Source of the DNA: Muribaculaceae bacterium | GTDB taxonomy: Bacteria; Bacteroidota; Bacteroidia; Bacteroidales; Muribaculaceae | Direction: 5' to 3' | Length of the DNA: 64,000 nucleotides | NCBI GenBank assembly: GCA_017557665.1 | Contig: JAFYYI010000034.1 | Coordinates: forward strand, 228,291-292,290 | Shown here: positions 8,048 through 16,920 of the stretch, piece after piece | Numbering within the stretch: position 1 is the first letter of the stretch | Layout: each line of letters starts with the position of its first letter | The notes under the pieces: model-generated | Databases searched by the model: none | Told to the model about the DNA's origin: nothing | The model's input: the letters and a program-made list of their open reading frames with translations, nothing else | Position numbers and translations under genes: made by a program

Positions 8048-9063
8048 CCTTGTTCACTCAAACGGCTATTCAATATCACGGCTCCACTTGAATAACCGAC
8101 ACCGAAACCGCATAATAATATATTGCCATGGAGGCGATTCTCTTTCCTTGCCTCAACCAGACAGATTGGAATGCTGCTCGAAACAGTATTGCCGATGTTT
8201 TCCATGAACATATAGAAACGCTCATGAGGAATGCCCAATTTATTTCTCAAGAACTCAAGCATATAGGTATTGGCTTGATGGAGTACAAAGAGATCAATAT
8301 CATCTTGAGATAAATGATTCTTTTCCAATACATCTTTCACTAACATCGGCACATTGCGTTGAGTGAACACAAATATCTGAGCTCCGTTCATGAACAAGTA
8401 ATCTGACGAAACCGGATTACCATTCTTGTCGAAAGTCAAATCATTCTGCGGCTCTTTTTGCCTTGATGCGCCAGATTTCACGATCAGGTTATTGGCTCCG
8501 CGGCCATCTGTACCTAATGTGAATTCGTCAATTTCAGCAAAACCGTCTTCAGATACCAATGTGGCGGTTGCACCATCTCCAAAAATAGTTCTATTCCCTT
8601 TGTCTTTGGGATGAATGTACTTGTTATAGGTTTCAGAAGTCAACAATAGCACATTGTGCGCGACTCCGCTAGCGATCAACCCCTTGGAGATAGCCAATCC
8701 ATAGACAAAACCAGAGCATCCCAAGTTGAAGTCAAATGCTCCGATATCTTTACGAAGTCCTAACTTGTGCTGCAACAGGCAAGCCGATGAGGGCAGGAAA
8801 TAATCGGGGCTTTGTGTACACAAAATTATGAAATCAATTGAGTCTCGAGCAACACCATTCTTCTCGAAAAGAATATTTGCCGCTTTCTCAGCCAAATCGA
8901 CTGCGGTTTCAGAGTCCGAAGCGACATGCCGTTGATTGACACCTACTTTCTCGGTGATCTTCTCTACAGACCACTCAGGAAAATCTTTTACGATTTCCTC
9001 ATTTGATACAATTCTATCTGGCAGATAATAAGCTATATCTTTAATATACGCTTTCTTCATCAT
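8044..9063 (-). CDS. Beta-ketoacyl-ACP synthase III (KASIII/FabH-like), copy B
   Basis: A 339-residue KASIII with an intact triad: Cys116 in NLGCSGFVYG, His262 in FVLHQANTYM and Asn292 in MENIGNTVSSSIP. It would condense an acyl-CoA with malonyl-ACP. It follows an ACP gene (9108-9341) by about 45 bp and overlaps the deacetylase gene by 4 bp, forming a second ACP-KASIII pair. Its active-site context (NLGCSGFVYG, GNTVSSSIP) is closer to canonical FabH than that of copy A, so the two enzymes may prefer different starters. Its AT-rich codon use matches its immediate neighbours. Confidence 0.9.
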   Translation of the reverse strand: MMKKAYIKDIAYYLPDRIVSNEEIVKDFPEWSVEKITEKVGVNQRHVASDSETAVDLAEKAANILFEKNGVARDSIDFIILCTQSPDYFLPSSACLLQHKLGLRKDIGAFDFNLGCSGFVYGLAISKGLIASGVAHNVLLLTSETYNKYIHPKDKGNRTIFGDGATATLVSEDGFAEIDEFTLGTDGRGANNLIVKSGASRQKEPQNDLTFDKNGNPVSSDYLFMNGAQIFVFTQRNVPMLVKDVLEKNHLSQDDIDLFVLHQANTYMLEFLRNKLGIPHERFYMFMENIGNTVSSSIPICLVEARKENRLHGNILLCGFGVGYSSGAVILNSRLSEQG

Positions 9064-9107
9064 AATTCATGACATGAAATGGCACATTGAAGTTCTATCA
9101 ATCAAGA

Positions 9108-9341
9108 CTATGATTCTAGAGATGAAACGTAATCAAACAAGTCTTGAACCGTAACTGCGTCATTCAGCTCTTCAACGTCAACCATGAGGTCATACTCTTG
9201 ATCAATCATTGTGATCAACGAGAGCATCATTACCGAATCCCACTCGGGAATTTGAGAGAAAACAGTATCAGCTTTGATCGTTTCAGGATCAGTCTCTTCA
9301 AAGATACTGGAAAAATTCTTGATAAAATCTTGTAACTCCAT
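9108..9341 (-). CDS. Acyl carrier protein (ACP-3)
   Basis: A 77-residue acidic carrier protein. The phosphopantetheine site is Ser36 in EWDSVMMLSLI. It lies directly upstream of KASIII copy B and downstream of the GNAT-like gene, and is probably the carrier for copy B. Its C-terminal TVQDLFDYV matches ACP-2, which suggests that one arose from the other or from a common ancestor. Confidence 0.9.
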   Translation of the reverse strand: MELQDFIKNFSSIFEETDPETIKADTVFSQIPEWDSVMMLSLITMIDQEYDLMVDVEELNDAVTVQDLFDYVSSLES

Positions 9342-9373
9342 AATTATGAATAATTTATTATATTTCTATTAAT

Positions 9374-10354
9374 CTATCTAACATCGAAACTCATCAACGA
9401 GAAATTCCAATTGTCCAAATTGGAAACGTCACCTTGAAGCAGTTTATTGTCTTTGTTAAGGACATAACAGGTTAACGGTAGCCTCTTAGGGGCCATTTGT
9501 TTGGGCGCCTTTAACATCAGTACCTGTTTAAAATTCATGAATCCCACATACAAGATGGCATCAGCCGGTACCGACTTGACAAGATAATGGATTGCATGGG
9601 TTAAAGCGCGGTACGATTTCTTGCTCGCCTCACGGAAGTCCATAAGATAGGCCACCTGTTTACCGTCTTCTTCACATAACCGGTACACGAACTTGAAACG
9701 GTTATCGCTAACGATTTTATATTCTTTATTGGCAAAACGAGTACTATAGAAAGTATCATCGGTAGAAATCGAAAACTTCCTTTCTCGTTCATGAGGATTT
9801 ATCAATCTTGATAGCACCCTGTTAACAAACAGATGAAATTGACAAAGATATTTCCAACAACCATCAACAATTGCTGGCATAGATTTGCCCAACGTCTTGG
9901 AAACACTTATCGGCAAAATATAATAAGATAAATCACCGACCATCGTCACTTTATTGATTTTGCAATGATATTTGATGGAGTTGTGGTTAGGGACACCGAC
10001 TTCCAAATCAAAACCTTCCTCGGTACAACGTTTTCTCAATGCCTTGATCAATTGAGCAAATAACATTACATTCTTGCGATATTTCGGTCGCACGAAGGTA
10101 CTGCCACTGACAACCACGTTGAGTCCGTTGTTATAACGAGCCGGGGTGAAAACGTTATAGGCCATCAGCTCATCATTCTCGTCCAAAGCCATGGCATGAT
10201 AGGCATATCCCCAAGGGTTGGAGATATACCACCCAGTTTTCAAGCCATCAATATTGACATTCAATCCAAACGACTCATTAAATCCCGAAACGATCTTTTG
10301 CCAAAGACTTTCGTCGATTTCATGGGTCTTTTTGACAACAATATTAGTAGCCAT
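9374..10354 (-). CDS. GNAT-like acyltransferase
   Basis: A 326-residue soluble protein that looks like an enlarged GNAT/FemAB-type acyltransferase. The central part has the GNAT order: substrate-side strands (ELMAYNVFTPARY at about 63-75), a beta-4-like strand VSGSTFVRPKYR and a motif-A-like helix (MLFAQLIKALRKRC). EVGVPNHNSIKYH follows, a pattern seen in acyltransferases of polysaccharide loci. There is no signal peptide. It lies one base after the GT4 gene and 32 bp before ACP-3, so it is a candidate for moving the ACP-bound acyl group to an amino sugar. The fold call is by eye. Confidence 0.65.
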   Translation of the reverse strand: MATNIVVKKTHEIDESLWQKIVSGFNESFGLNVNIDGLKTGWYISNPWGYAYHAMALDENDELMAYNVFTPARYNNGLNVVVSGSTFVRPKYRKNVMLFAQLIKALRKRCTEEGFDLEVGVPNHNSIKYHCKINKVTMVGDLSYYILPISVSKTLGKSMPAIVDGCWKYLCQFHLFVNRVLSRLINPHERERKFSISTDDTFYSTRFANKEYKIVSDNRFKFVYRLCEEDGKQVAYLMDFREASKKSYRALTHAIHYLVKSVPADAILYVGFMNFKQVLMLKAPKQMAPKRLPLTCYVLNKDNKLLQGDVSNLDNWNFSLMSFDVR

Positions 10355-10355
10355 C

Positions 10356-11519
10356 TTATTGAGCGTTAATCGTGTTGATGAACTGAAACATCAGTGCTCG
10401 AATGTGCCTGTGCTCGAAATGTTTCAGCACAAATTCTCGTCCTGTCTGACCGTATTTTTGTGCCTTTTCTTGATCAAAAAGGGATTCAATAGCATCGGCT
10501 ATTGATGTCGGTTCTATATCACAATAGACACCGGTCTCGTTTTCGATGATAGAATCTATGCATCCTGTAGAACGAGATACGATAACCGGCAGCCCCATAG
10601 CTGATGCTTCCAGCACAACTGTCGGGAAGCCCTCACGATAGGATGGCAAAATGAATGCGTTCATCACCGAGTAGTAATTCTGAATCTCGGAATAGTCTAC
10701 CCGACCGGTAAAAACGACATTCTTGGATGTATTCAAGAAATTCAGAGTATTCTCTGGAATGGCATCGCGCTTCTCGGGCTGACCTATCACAAACAATTTC
10801 AACGATTTTTCAGGATGTTTCTCGGTCAACAATTTTATCGCATCCACCAGCTCAATGATGCCTTTATCACGTACAAGACGTCCGCAAAAGCCGATAACAA
10901 AATCCTGAGTCGAGAGCCCATATTTTTCACGAATGGCTTGAGTCACCGATGGTGCCACTTTTTCGGGGTTGAACTTTTCCAGAGCATCCACACCGTTACA
11001 GGACCCTTTACCTAACAAATGTTGTTTCTGTGGCTTATCTATTCCTAAAGCACAGCGTCTTCTCATCACCGAGGGGCTGACACACAACACCTGAGTAGCG
11101 CACATCGTCATGAGACGATTCTCAAACGAAAATATTTTCTGCTTCAGGCCTGTCATCGTGTCCTCCAGCACTCCGTGAGCCAGCACCACCCTGCGTCGAG
11201 CTCCGCCCAGTTTTCCTGCAATCATGCCATAGAGAACCCCTTTAGACTGATGACCGATCACGATGTCAATCTTGTTCTTGCGCACATAACGCAAGACCTT
11301 CCAAATATTCTTTAAATCTTGCCACGGTTTTATGGGTCGAGGAATATCTAACGCAAAATATCTTGCGCCTTCTCGCTGGACAAACTCCTCAATGCCCTTT
11401 CCCAGGGTGCAGATAAGGTGCATCTCGTGATTTCCATGTTCAGCCATATAAGACAACTGATCTCCAATGAACGTCATTGCAGAACCAGCCAAAGGCATTA
11501 TTTCCAAAATCTTAGCCAT
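10356..11519 (-). CDS. Glycosyltransferase, GT4 family
   Basis: A 387-residue GT-B fold retaining glycosyltransferase acting on the cytoplasmic face. The N-terminal acceptor domain holds IGHQSKGVLYGMIAG. The C-terminal donor domain starts near IGFCGRLVRDKGI and has the E-x7-E type motif in SYREGFPTVVLEAS. The general layout resembles GT4 enzymes that add sugars to lipid-linked repeat units. The gap to the next gene is one base and to the previous gene about 13 bp. Donor and acceptor are unknown. Confidence 0.9.
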   Translation of the reverse strand: MAKILEIMPLAGSAMTFIGDQLSYMAEHGNHEMHLICTLGKGIEEFVQREGARYFALDIPRPIKPWQDLKNIWKVLRYVRKNKIDIVIGHQSKGVLYGMIAGKLGGARRRVVLAHGVLEDTMTGLKQKIFSFENRLMTMCATQVLCVSPSVMRRRCALGIDKPQKQHLLGKGSCNGVDALEKFNPEKVAPSVTQAIREKYGLSTQDFVIGFCGRLVRDKGIIELVDAIKLLTEKHPEKSLKLFVIGQPEKRDAIPENTLNFLNTSKNVVFTGRVDYSEIQNYYSVMNAFILPSYREGFPTVVLEASAMGLPVIVSRSTGCIDSIIENETGVYCDIEPTSIADAIESLFDQEKAQKYGQTGREFVLKHFEHRHIRALMFQFINTINAQ

Positions 11520-11532
11520 CGATTGCTCTGGA

Positions 11533-12435
11533 TTATTTGTTTACTTTCATCAAAGCATTACGTTTAACTTTATGTTTTATCAGCATGTACAATGCCAATC
11601 CACTAGGAATGCACAGTATGGTCAACAGTTTCTCAGGACTCTCCTGAACGAAATGCCAATTTCGACTGATAATACTACTTGAAACATAGTGGGTACATAC
11701 CTTGAGCTTACGGCTCAGACTGCGTGTTGTTTTCATCTCGGCTTTACGATAAAAAGCCATGCCACGTGGGTTGTTCCAGTACTGCTTGAACATGTTGAAG
11801 CTGGAACCGTCCTGTTGATACTCCACAACCACCAGCGGTTCATTGAGAGTAATGAGCTCATAATCCTGGTCAATCAGCATATATTTGTAGGCCAGACCTA
11901 CGTAACGCTCCCCTTCAAACAACGGATACTCGGGATAACGTTTGATCACGTCGGTCCTGTAAACCAATTTCTTGTCGCCCTTTCCTCCGGCGGTGTAGAA
12001 ACCCTGAAGTGTGGTCGTCGGCATGTCTTGGGGGAACTTCGTCCCTATTACTTGGCCGTCCTCGGTTACATCAAGACCCACAAGACCAGCAAAGCTGTCA
12101 TTGCCTTTTTCACGCCAGCAGGTCAAAATCTTCTCCACCGCGTCATCGGGCATAAAATCGTCACTGTCAATGCAGGTGTTAAGCGGGGTATTGATATTGG
12201 CATAGGCCGTGTTGTGGGCACCGTGCATACCCTGATTCTTCTGATAGATGTACCGGATAGGAATCTTCCCTTCGGCAATCCACCCTTCAACGAGTTCACG
12301 GGTATTGTCGGAGCTGCCATCGTCCACGACAAGCCACTCAAAGTCTTTGCAAGTCTGTCGGCACAAGCTCTCGTAGGTGCGCCAGATGGTGTGTACCCTA
12401 TTATAAGCAGGAGTAAAAACTGTTAATGTCGCCAT
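11533..12435 (-). CDS. Glycosyltransferase, GT2 family
   Basis: A 300-residue GT-A inverting glycosyltransferase. It opens with VFTPAYNRVHTIW, has VVDDGSSDNT around 36-45 and the metal/nucleotide motif CIDSDDFMP at 88-96. The C-terminal part has a conserved EGERYVG block and one weak hydrophobic stretch near the end. It differs clearly from the tandem GT2 set at 14.7-19.1 kb. Spacing to its neighbours is 13 and 47 bp. Substrates are unknown. Confidence 0.9.
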   Translation of the reverse strand: MATLTVFTPAYNRVHTIWRTYESLCRQTCKDFEWLVVDDGSSDNTRELVEGWIAEGKIPIRYIYQKNQGMHGAHNTAYANINTPLNTCIDSDDFMPDDAVEKILTCWREKGNDSFAGLVGLDVTEDGQVIGTKFPQDMPTTTLQGFYTAGGKGDKKLVYRTDVIKRYPEYPLFEGERYVGLAYKYMLIDQDYELITLNEPLVVVEYQQDGSSFNMFKQYWNNPRGMAFYRKAEMKTTRSLSRKLKVCTHYVSSSIISRNWHFVQESPEKLLTILCIPSGLALYMLIKHKVKRNALMKVNK

Positions 12436-12482
12436 TTAAAATAATCAAAAAAATAAATAAATCAGCCGCCATAGAAAAGGTC

Positions 12483-13568
12483 TTAAGACTGATATAAACT
12501 CTCATATAACTCAAGATACTTTGTGGCAGTAACCGAGATATCATACTGGCGGGCCTTCTCCTGGCACCGGGTCGCCACTTGACGGTATTCATTAGGATGT
12601 TCGCACAGATGCTGAATCTTACAAGCCAAGTCTTTGGCATCACCGTGAGTGAATAAAACTCCAGCTCCACCTGCCACTTCACGTAATCCGTCAACATCAC
12701 TGGCCAGGAACGGTCGCCCTGAAGCCATGCTCTCGATGCTCGATAGAGACAAGCCCTCCCAATGGGATGACAGCACATTGATGTCGCTCTGCTCGAGCAG
12801 GTCGGGTATATCCTGGCGCAAGCCCATGAAATCAACCCTGTCATCCAAGCCAAGCTTGTGGCACTCGGCTTTGACCGAATCGGCCACCTCATGAGGTCCT
12901 CCTCCAACAATACGCAATCGGTAATCGTCTGGAAGAAGCGTCATTGCCTTGAGCAGGGTGCTGTGATCTTTTTCCACTCTCAAAGCAGCCACCATAGTGA
13001 TGATAAACGAGTTGTGAGACGAGATGTCCTTAACAGGTCTCAAGAACCGTTTAATGTCAACCCCATTGTTGATGGTCATGATTCTATCACGATGGCCAAT
13101 ATAGGCCTCAAGATTATCTTTTGCCCTGTCAGCGATACACACTATAGCATCATAGCGGTTATACATCCATTTGTCTATTGGTCTTAGGAACCAATATGAA
13201 CGACGTCTGTTTGAGGAACTGTGCTCGGTGGTTACCAGCTTAGTCTTCTTGGATGTCAAAATGCGTGAGAGAGGAACAAAAAATTGGCTGGCGGTATTGT
13301 GAGTGTGGACAATGTCGTATTCTCTTTGATGAAAAAAACGCCGCATATTCATTACCACACGCGGGTGATACACGTCATTGGTCATTTGAAGGAAGTTGAC
13401 ATTCACTCCACTCTCCAGCATTTTCTGCTTAAACGGCGTTTCGACACCATTTATCAGCAACAACTCCACTTGATTCTTTTCCCCATCACGCAACAGCGGC
13501 AGCAGATCGACAATAAGACGTTCGGCGCCACCAGTGTAGAGAGATGTTATGACATGAAGAATCTTCAT
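12483..13568 (-). CDS. Glycosyltransferase, GT4 family (tandem pair, member 2)
   Basis: A 361-residue GT-B enzyme beginning MKILHVITSLYTGGAERL, a common start for GT4 polysaccharide transferases. HTHNTASQFFVPLSRIL is in the acceptor domain. The donor-domain motif is SSHWEGLSLSSIESMASG. It is strongly similar along its whole length to the upstream gene (13577-14668), including HNTAxQ, RPIDKWMY, INNGV/IYNGV and the SSHWEGLSLSSIE block. The pair therefore comes from a duplication. They lie 8 bp apart and may add successive or alternative residues. Confidence 0.92.
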   Translation of the reverse strand: MKILHVITSLYTGGAERLIVDLLPLLRDGEKNQVELLLINGVETPFKQKMLESGVNVNFLQMTNDVYHPRVVMNMRRFFHQREYDIVHTHNTASQFFVPLSRILTSKKTKLVTTEHSSSNRRRSYWFLRPIDKWMYNRYDAIVCIADRAKDNLEAYIGHRDRIMTINNGVDIKRFLRPVKDISSHNSFIITMVAALRVEKDHSTLLKAMTLLPDDYRLRIVGGGPHEVADSVKAECHKLGLDDRVDFMGLRQDIPDLLEQSDINVLSSHWEGLSLSSIESMASGRPFLASDVDGLREVAGGAGVLFTHGDAKDLACKIQHLCEHPNEYRQVATRCQEKARQYDISVTATKYLELYESLYQS

Positions 13569-13576
13569 AGATTAAC

Positions 13577-14668
13577 TCAATTGCTTTTCTCCATTGAACG
13601 GTATAATTGATCATACCGTTCGGCCATCACGCTGATATCATATTTTTTGACCCGTTCTTGGCAAGCCGTTGCCACATCATGATATCGAACGGGATTCTCA
13701 CATAGGTCCTGAATCGCTTTGGCAAGCGCTTTATCATCGCCATGGGGGAATAGAACGCCAGCGCCTCCCACAATATCATGAAGGCCTTCAACATCACTAG
13801 CAATGAACGGACGACCAGATGCCATGCCTTCAATACTTGACAATGAAAGGCCTTCCCAATGGGAAGAAAGCACAATAATATCGCTATCATCCATGATTTC
13901 AGGAACATCTACTCTCATTCCCATGAAATCCACTCTGCCGTCAAGTTCCAGCTCCCTGCACAATGATTTCATCTGAGGCTCACATTGGCCATCCCCCACC
14001 AGCTGTAATCTATAATTAGCAGGCAGATGCTTAAAAGCCTTGATCAACGTTTCCTGGTCCTTTTGAGGCCTGAAAGCAGCAATCATCGTGATGACATAAT
14101 TGTCCTTGTTGGACATATCCTTAATCGGTCGAATGAATCGGCTGGTATTGACGCCATTGTAAATCACACAAGCACGACAATCACCGCCTAGATATTGTTC
14201 AAGATTATCGCGAGCCTTATCACCGATACACACCACATGCTCGTACTGCCTATACATCCACTTGTCGATCGGGCGGAAGCATCGTATTGACCTGCGACGG
14301 TTAGTGGTATTGTGTTCGGTTGTGACCAACTTCACTTTTGACCGCGAGAGAAACCTGGCTATTGGCACATATAATTGGCACGCAGTGTTATGGGTGTGAA
14401 TGATGTCATAGCCCTTCATGAATTGACAAAGCCTTAAAATATTCAACGGGTTGTACACCTCGGAATGCCTTACATTACCTTTTTCGTTTGAGAGTTCATG
14501 AACGATCACACCCCGCTGTTGCAATTCTTCTCTAAACGGGGTCATCACCCCATTAAACAGAAGCAATTCCACTTGATGTCCTTTCTGGTTGAGCAAGGGG
14601 AGAAGATCCACCATCAGTCGTTCTGCTCCACCAGTGTCAAGGGTCGTTATCACATGAAGTATCTTCAT
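13577..14668 (-). CDS. Glycosyltransferase, GT4 family (tandem pair, member 1)
   Basis: A 363-residue GT-B enzyme, paralogue of 12483-13568. It has the N-terminal TLDTGGAERLMVDLLP, the acceptor segment HNTACQLYVPIARFL and the donor motif SSHWEGLSLSSIEGMASG. Its DNA is more AT-rich than that of its partner. It starts 44 bp after the last GT2 of the tandem GT2 array. Substrate unknown. Confidence 0.92.
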   Translation of the reverse strand: MKILHVITTLDTGGAERLMVDLLPLLNQKGHQVELLLFNGVMTPFREELQQRGVIVHELSNEKGNVRHSEVYNPLNILRLCQFMKGYDIIHTHNTACQLYVPIARFLSRSKVKLVTTEHNTTNRRRSIRCFRPIDKWMYRQYEHVVCIGDKARDNLEQYLGGDCRACVIYNGVNTSRFIRPIKDMSNKDNYVITMIAAFRPQKDQETLIKAFKHLPANYRLQLVGDGQCEPQMKSLCRELELDGRVDFMGMRVDVPEIMDDSDIIVLSSHWEGLSLSSIEGMASGRPFIASDVEGLHDIVGGAGVLFPHGDDKALAKAIQDLCENPVRYHDVATACQERVKKYDISVMAERYDQLYRSMEKSN

Positions 14669-14712
14669 AACGATTGCTAAATAGGCTAATTATTCTGCTA
14701 TTATTATTGAAA

Positions 14713-15801
14713 TTAAACGAGCCGTTCTATTATAGATAAAAGCAATCGTTTTATTTTATATTCGAAACGGTCACACCTTTGATGAGTTAACTCATAAGCA
14801 TGATTATACATCCCTTCATAATCACCATTCATTAACAAAAGGATATCATTCTTTTCCGTTTTGTTTCGCTCATAATAAAGTTTTAGCTTTGGCACTATCG
14901 CACGTTTAGTCAATTCGTTCTTAAAGAAGGCTATGACATCATCTTTATTCCCTTTCTTAAATTCAAGTAATTGTTGAGCGTGATAATATACCATATTCAC
15001 ATATTCAACAAATAACAAGTTAGAATATTTTTCTTTATGTTGTTGTTCCAATAAATCAATTCGCAAATCTGAAAGAGTCAATACCTCTGTATAATTACGG
15101 TTAAAATGATCAACTGTTCCTCCATAACGATATAAATATACTACATCTTCAATTATCATCATTGACTTCAGGTAGGGGAACAACTTCATATTCATATACA
15201 AATCATCAGCCATGTATCGTATCTCTTGAGAATACAACTCTGTATTCTGAGCCGCTCTATCAATGGCCTCTTTCCGATATAACCTTCCCCAAACATTAAT
15301 TGGAAAAGCCGCATTGCCAAAAAAAGCATCATAGTACTTCTCATATAATTCTGGCTGAGAAACGACTTGATTCTTAGGGAATGTAGATAGAAAATAATCC
15401 CACTTTAAAGGACCTAAAATCCTTTTAGTTTCACCAATAACCAAATCCACTCCATTCTGCACCATGCATCTCAGCATTTTTTCAATTGCAGTTCGAGGTA
15501 AAAGATCATCATTATCAACGAAAGCCAAGAATTCACCAGTAGCCTTTTTATATCCATCACGACGAGCATAAGCTACGCCTTCATTTGGTTTGTCATAGAC
15601 CTTTATTCTTTCATCCTTTTCAGCTAATCTTAATGCCCGGGCGAGGCTGTCATCAGTCGAGCCATCATTAACAATGATGATTTCAAGATTATGATGAGTC
15701 TGATGACAAATAGAACGAATACAAGACTCAAGAAACCTCTTTTGATTATAAAGAGGCACAATGACACTAACCTTATATTTCTGAAGCGATTCTAGATTCA
15801 T
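14713..15801 (-). CDS. Glycosyltransferase, GT2 family (tandem array, member 4)
   Basis: A 362-residue GT-A enzyme, last of four head-to-tail paralogues. It has VSVIVPLYNQKRFLE at 11-25, VNDGSTDDS at 44-52 and DNDD at 96-99 (Asn in place of the Ser seen in the other three). The family-specific C-terminal motif GDYEGMYNHAYEL is shared by the array with small changes. It is strongly AT-rich. Near the C terminus a basic, hydrophobic helix may contact the membrane. Donor and acceptor are unknown. Confidence 0.92.
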   Translation of the reverse strand: MNLESLQKYKVSVIVPLYNQKRFLESCIRSICHQTHHNLEIIIVNDGSTDDSLARALRLAEKDERIKVYDKPNEGVAYARRDGYKKATGEFLAFVDNDDLLPRTAIEKMLRCMVQNGVDLVIGETKRILGPLKWDYFLSTFPKNQVVSQPELYEKYYDAFFGNAAFPINVWGRLYRKEAIDRAAQNTELYSQEIRYMADDLYMNMKLFPYLKSMMIIEDVVYLYRYGGTVDHFNRNYTEVLTLSDLRIDLLEQQHKEKYSNLLFVEYVNMVYYHAQQLLEFKKGNKDDVIAFFKNELTKRAIVPKLKLYYERNKTEKNDILLLMNGDYEGMYNHAYELTHQRCDRFEYKIKRLLLSIIERLV

Positions 15802-15824
15802 ATCTGGCTTTCAATAAATTATCC

Positions 15825-16910
15825 TTATACGTTCATCAAACGCAAAACCCATTTCTTACATTTATGTTTAAAAGATACTTTAGCCATCTCGTCCATCACA
15901 TGGGAATATATGCCCTCATAATCATCATTCTTTATCAATAATAATCTTTGGTCACTCACTTCGTGCTTACTTAAATAATCTTTTAATCGTTTAACTATTT
16001 GCCTCTTTGCTAATTCATCTTTCAGAAAATCTATGACACCATCTTTGTCTGCCTGCTTGTACTCCAGCAGTTGTTTCACATGATAGAAAACGACACTTGC
16101 ATATTCTTTAAATAAAGGCAAGCTGCCCTCTTCCTGGAGTCCATATTTATCAAGAAGCTTCATCCGTTCATCTGAGAAGAAAAACAGAGATGGATATGTC
16201 GGGCTAAAATGATCAGATGAAGCGCCACCACAGCGATAATAATATGTTGTCTCATTTGTGCGATACATGGTTCTAACGAATGGGAAGAGCTTCATAAAAG
16301 CATAATGATCCTCTCCAACAAAAGGAATCTCATCACAACACAATCTTGTGTATCGCATGGCTTTATCTATTACCGATTTTCGAAACAGATTCCCACACAA
16401 CATTATTGAAAAGTAATGCTTTCCAAAAAAATTCAGATAGTATTTAGGGAATAAGTCTGATTGTTTGACAACCTTATGAAACGGGAAAGAACCCGTATCT
16501 GTATAATGGCTCCTCTTAATAATGCCAAGAACTTGAGTCATTGAGCCGATAACAACATCAACTTTCTCTGACGTCATGTGACCCACAAGCAACTCAATAG
16601 CATTTTTGGGAATATAGTCATCACTGTCTAAAATGAAGATAAAATCACCAGTTGCTTTTTTATAAGCATCATATCTGGCCATTGTCAAACCTTCATTCTT
16701 TTTATTGATAAGAACAACCCTAGGATCCTTCTCTGCCCAATCCTGGGCCATTTGAGGGCTTCTGTCTTTTGAGCCGTCATTGACGATAATAATTTCAAGG
16801 TTCTTATACGTCTGTTTTTCAACAGACTTTATACACGCCTTGAAATATCGCTCCTGATTGTATAAGGGTATCAGAATACTAACCTTTGGATTCTCTTTTT
16901 CTTTTATCAT
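15825..16910 (-). CDS. Glycosyltransferase, GT2 family (tandem array, member 3)
   Basis: A 361-residue GT-A enzyme with VNDGSKDRS at 43-51 and DSDD at 95-98. Residues 10-55 are identical at 45 of 46 positions to residues 11-56 of the upstream paralogue, whereas similarity falls sharply after that. The C-terminal array motif reads DDYEGIYSHVMDEMA. AT-rich. It lies 23 bp upstream of member 4 and about 10 bp downstream of member 2. The shared N-terminal block suggests recombination between neighbouring genes. Confidence 0.92.
   Translation of the reverse strand: MIKEKENPKVSILIPLYNQERYFKACIKSVEKQTYKNLEIIIVNDGSKDRSPQMAQDWAEKDPRVVLINKKNEGLTMARYDAYKKATGDFIFILDSDDYIPKNAIELLVGHMTSEKVDVVIGSMTQVLGIIKRSHYTDTGSFPFHKVVKQSDLFPKYYLNFFGKHYFSIMLCGNLFRKSVIDKAMRYTRLCCDEIPFVGEDHYAFMKLFPFVRTMYRTNETTYYYRCGGASSDHFSPTYPSLFFFSDERMKLLDKYGLQEEGSLPLFKEYASVVFYHVKQLLEYKQADKDGVIDFLKDELAKRQIVKRLKDYLSKHEVSDQRLLLIKNDDYEGIYSHVMDEMAKVSFKHKCKKWVLRLMNV
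16746..16883 (-). repeat. Near-identical N-terminal coding block, copy in GT2 member 3
   Basis: This 138-bp segment encodes the 46-residue block shared with 17848-17985 (45 of 46 residues equal). The DNA differs mainly at third codon positions, so the repeat is not brand new. Confidence 0.75.
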
Positions 16911-16920
16911 AACTCTATCT

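Noticed and set aside
264..9063. Reading the KASIII and ACP genes as the housekeeping fatty-acid cluster
   Set aside because: There is no fabD, fabF, plsX or rpmF nearby, the genes are mixed with glycan enzymes, and there are duplicate divergent KASIII and ACP copies. A specialised role is more likely.
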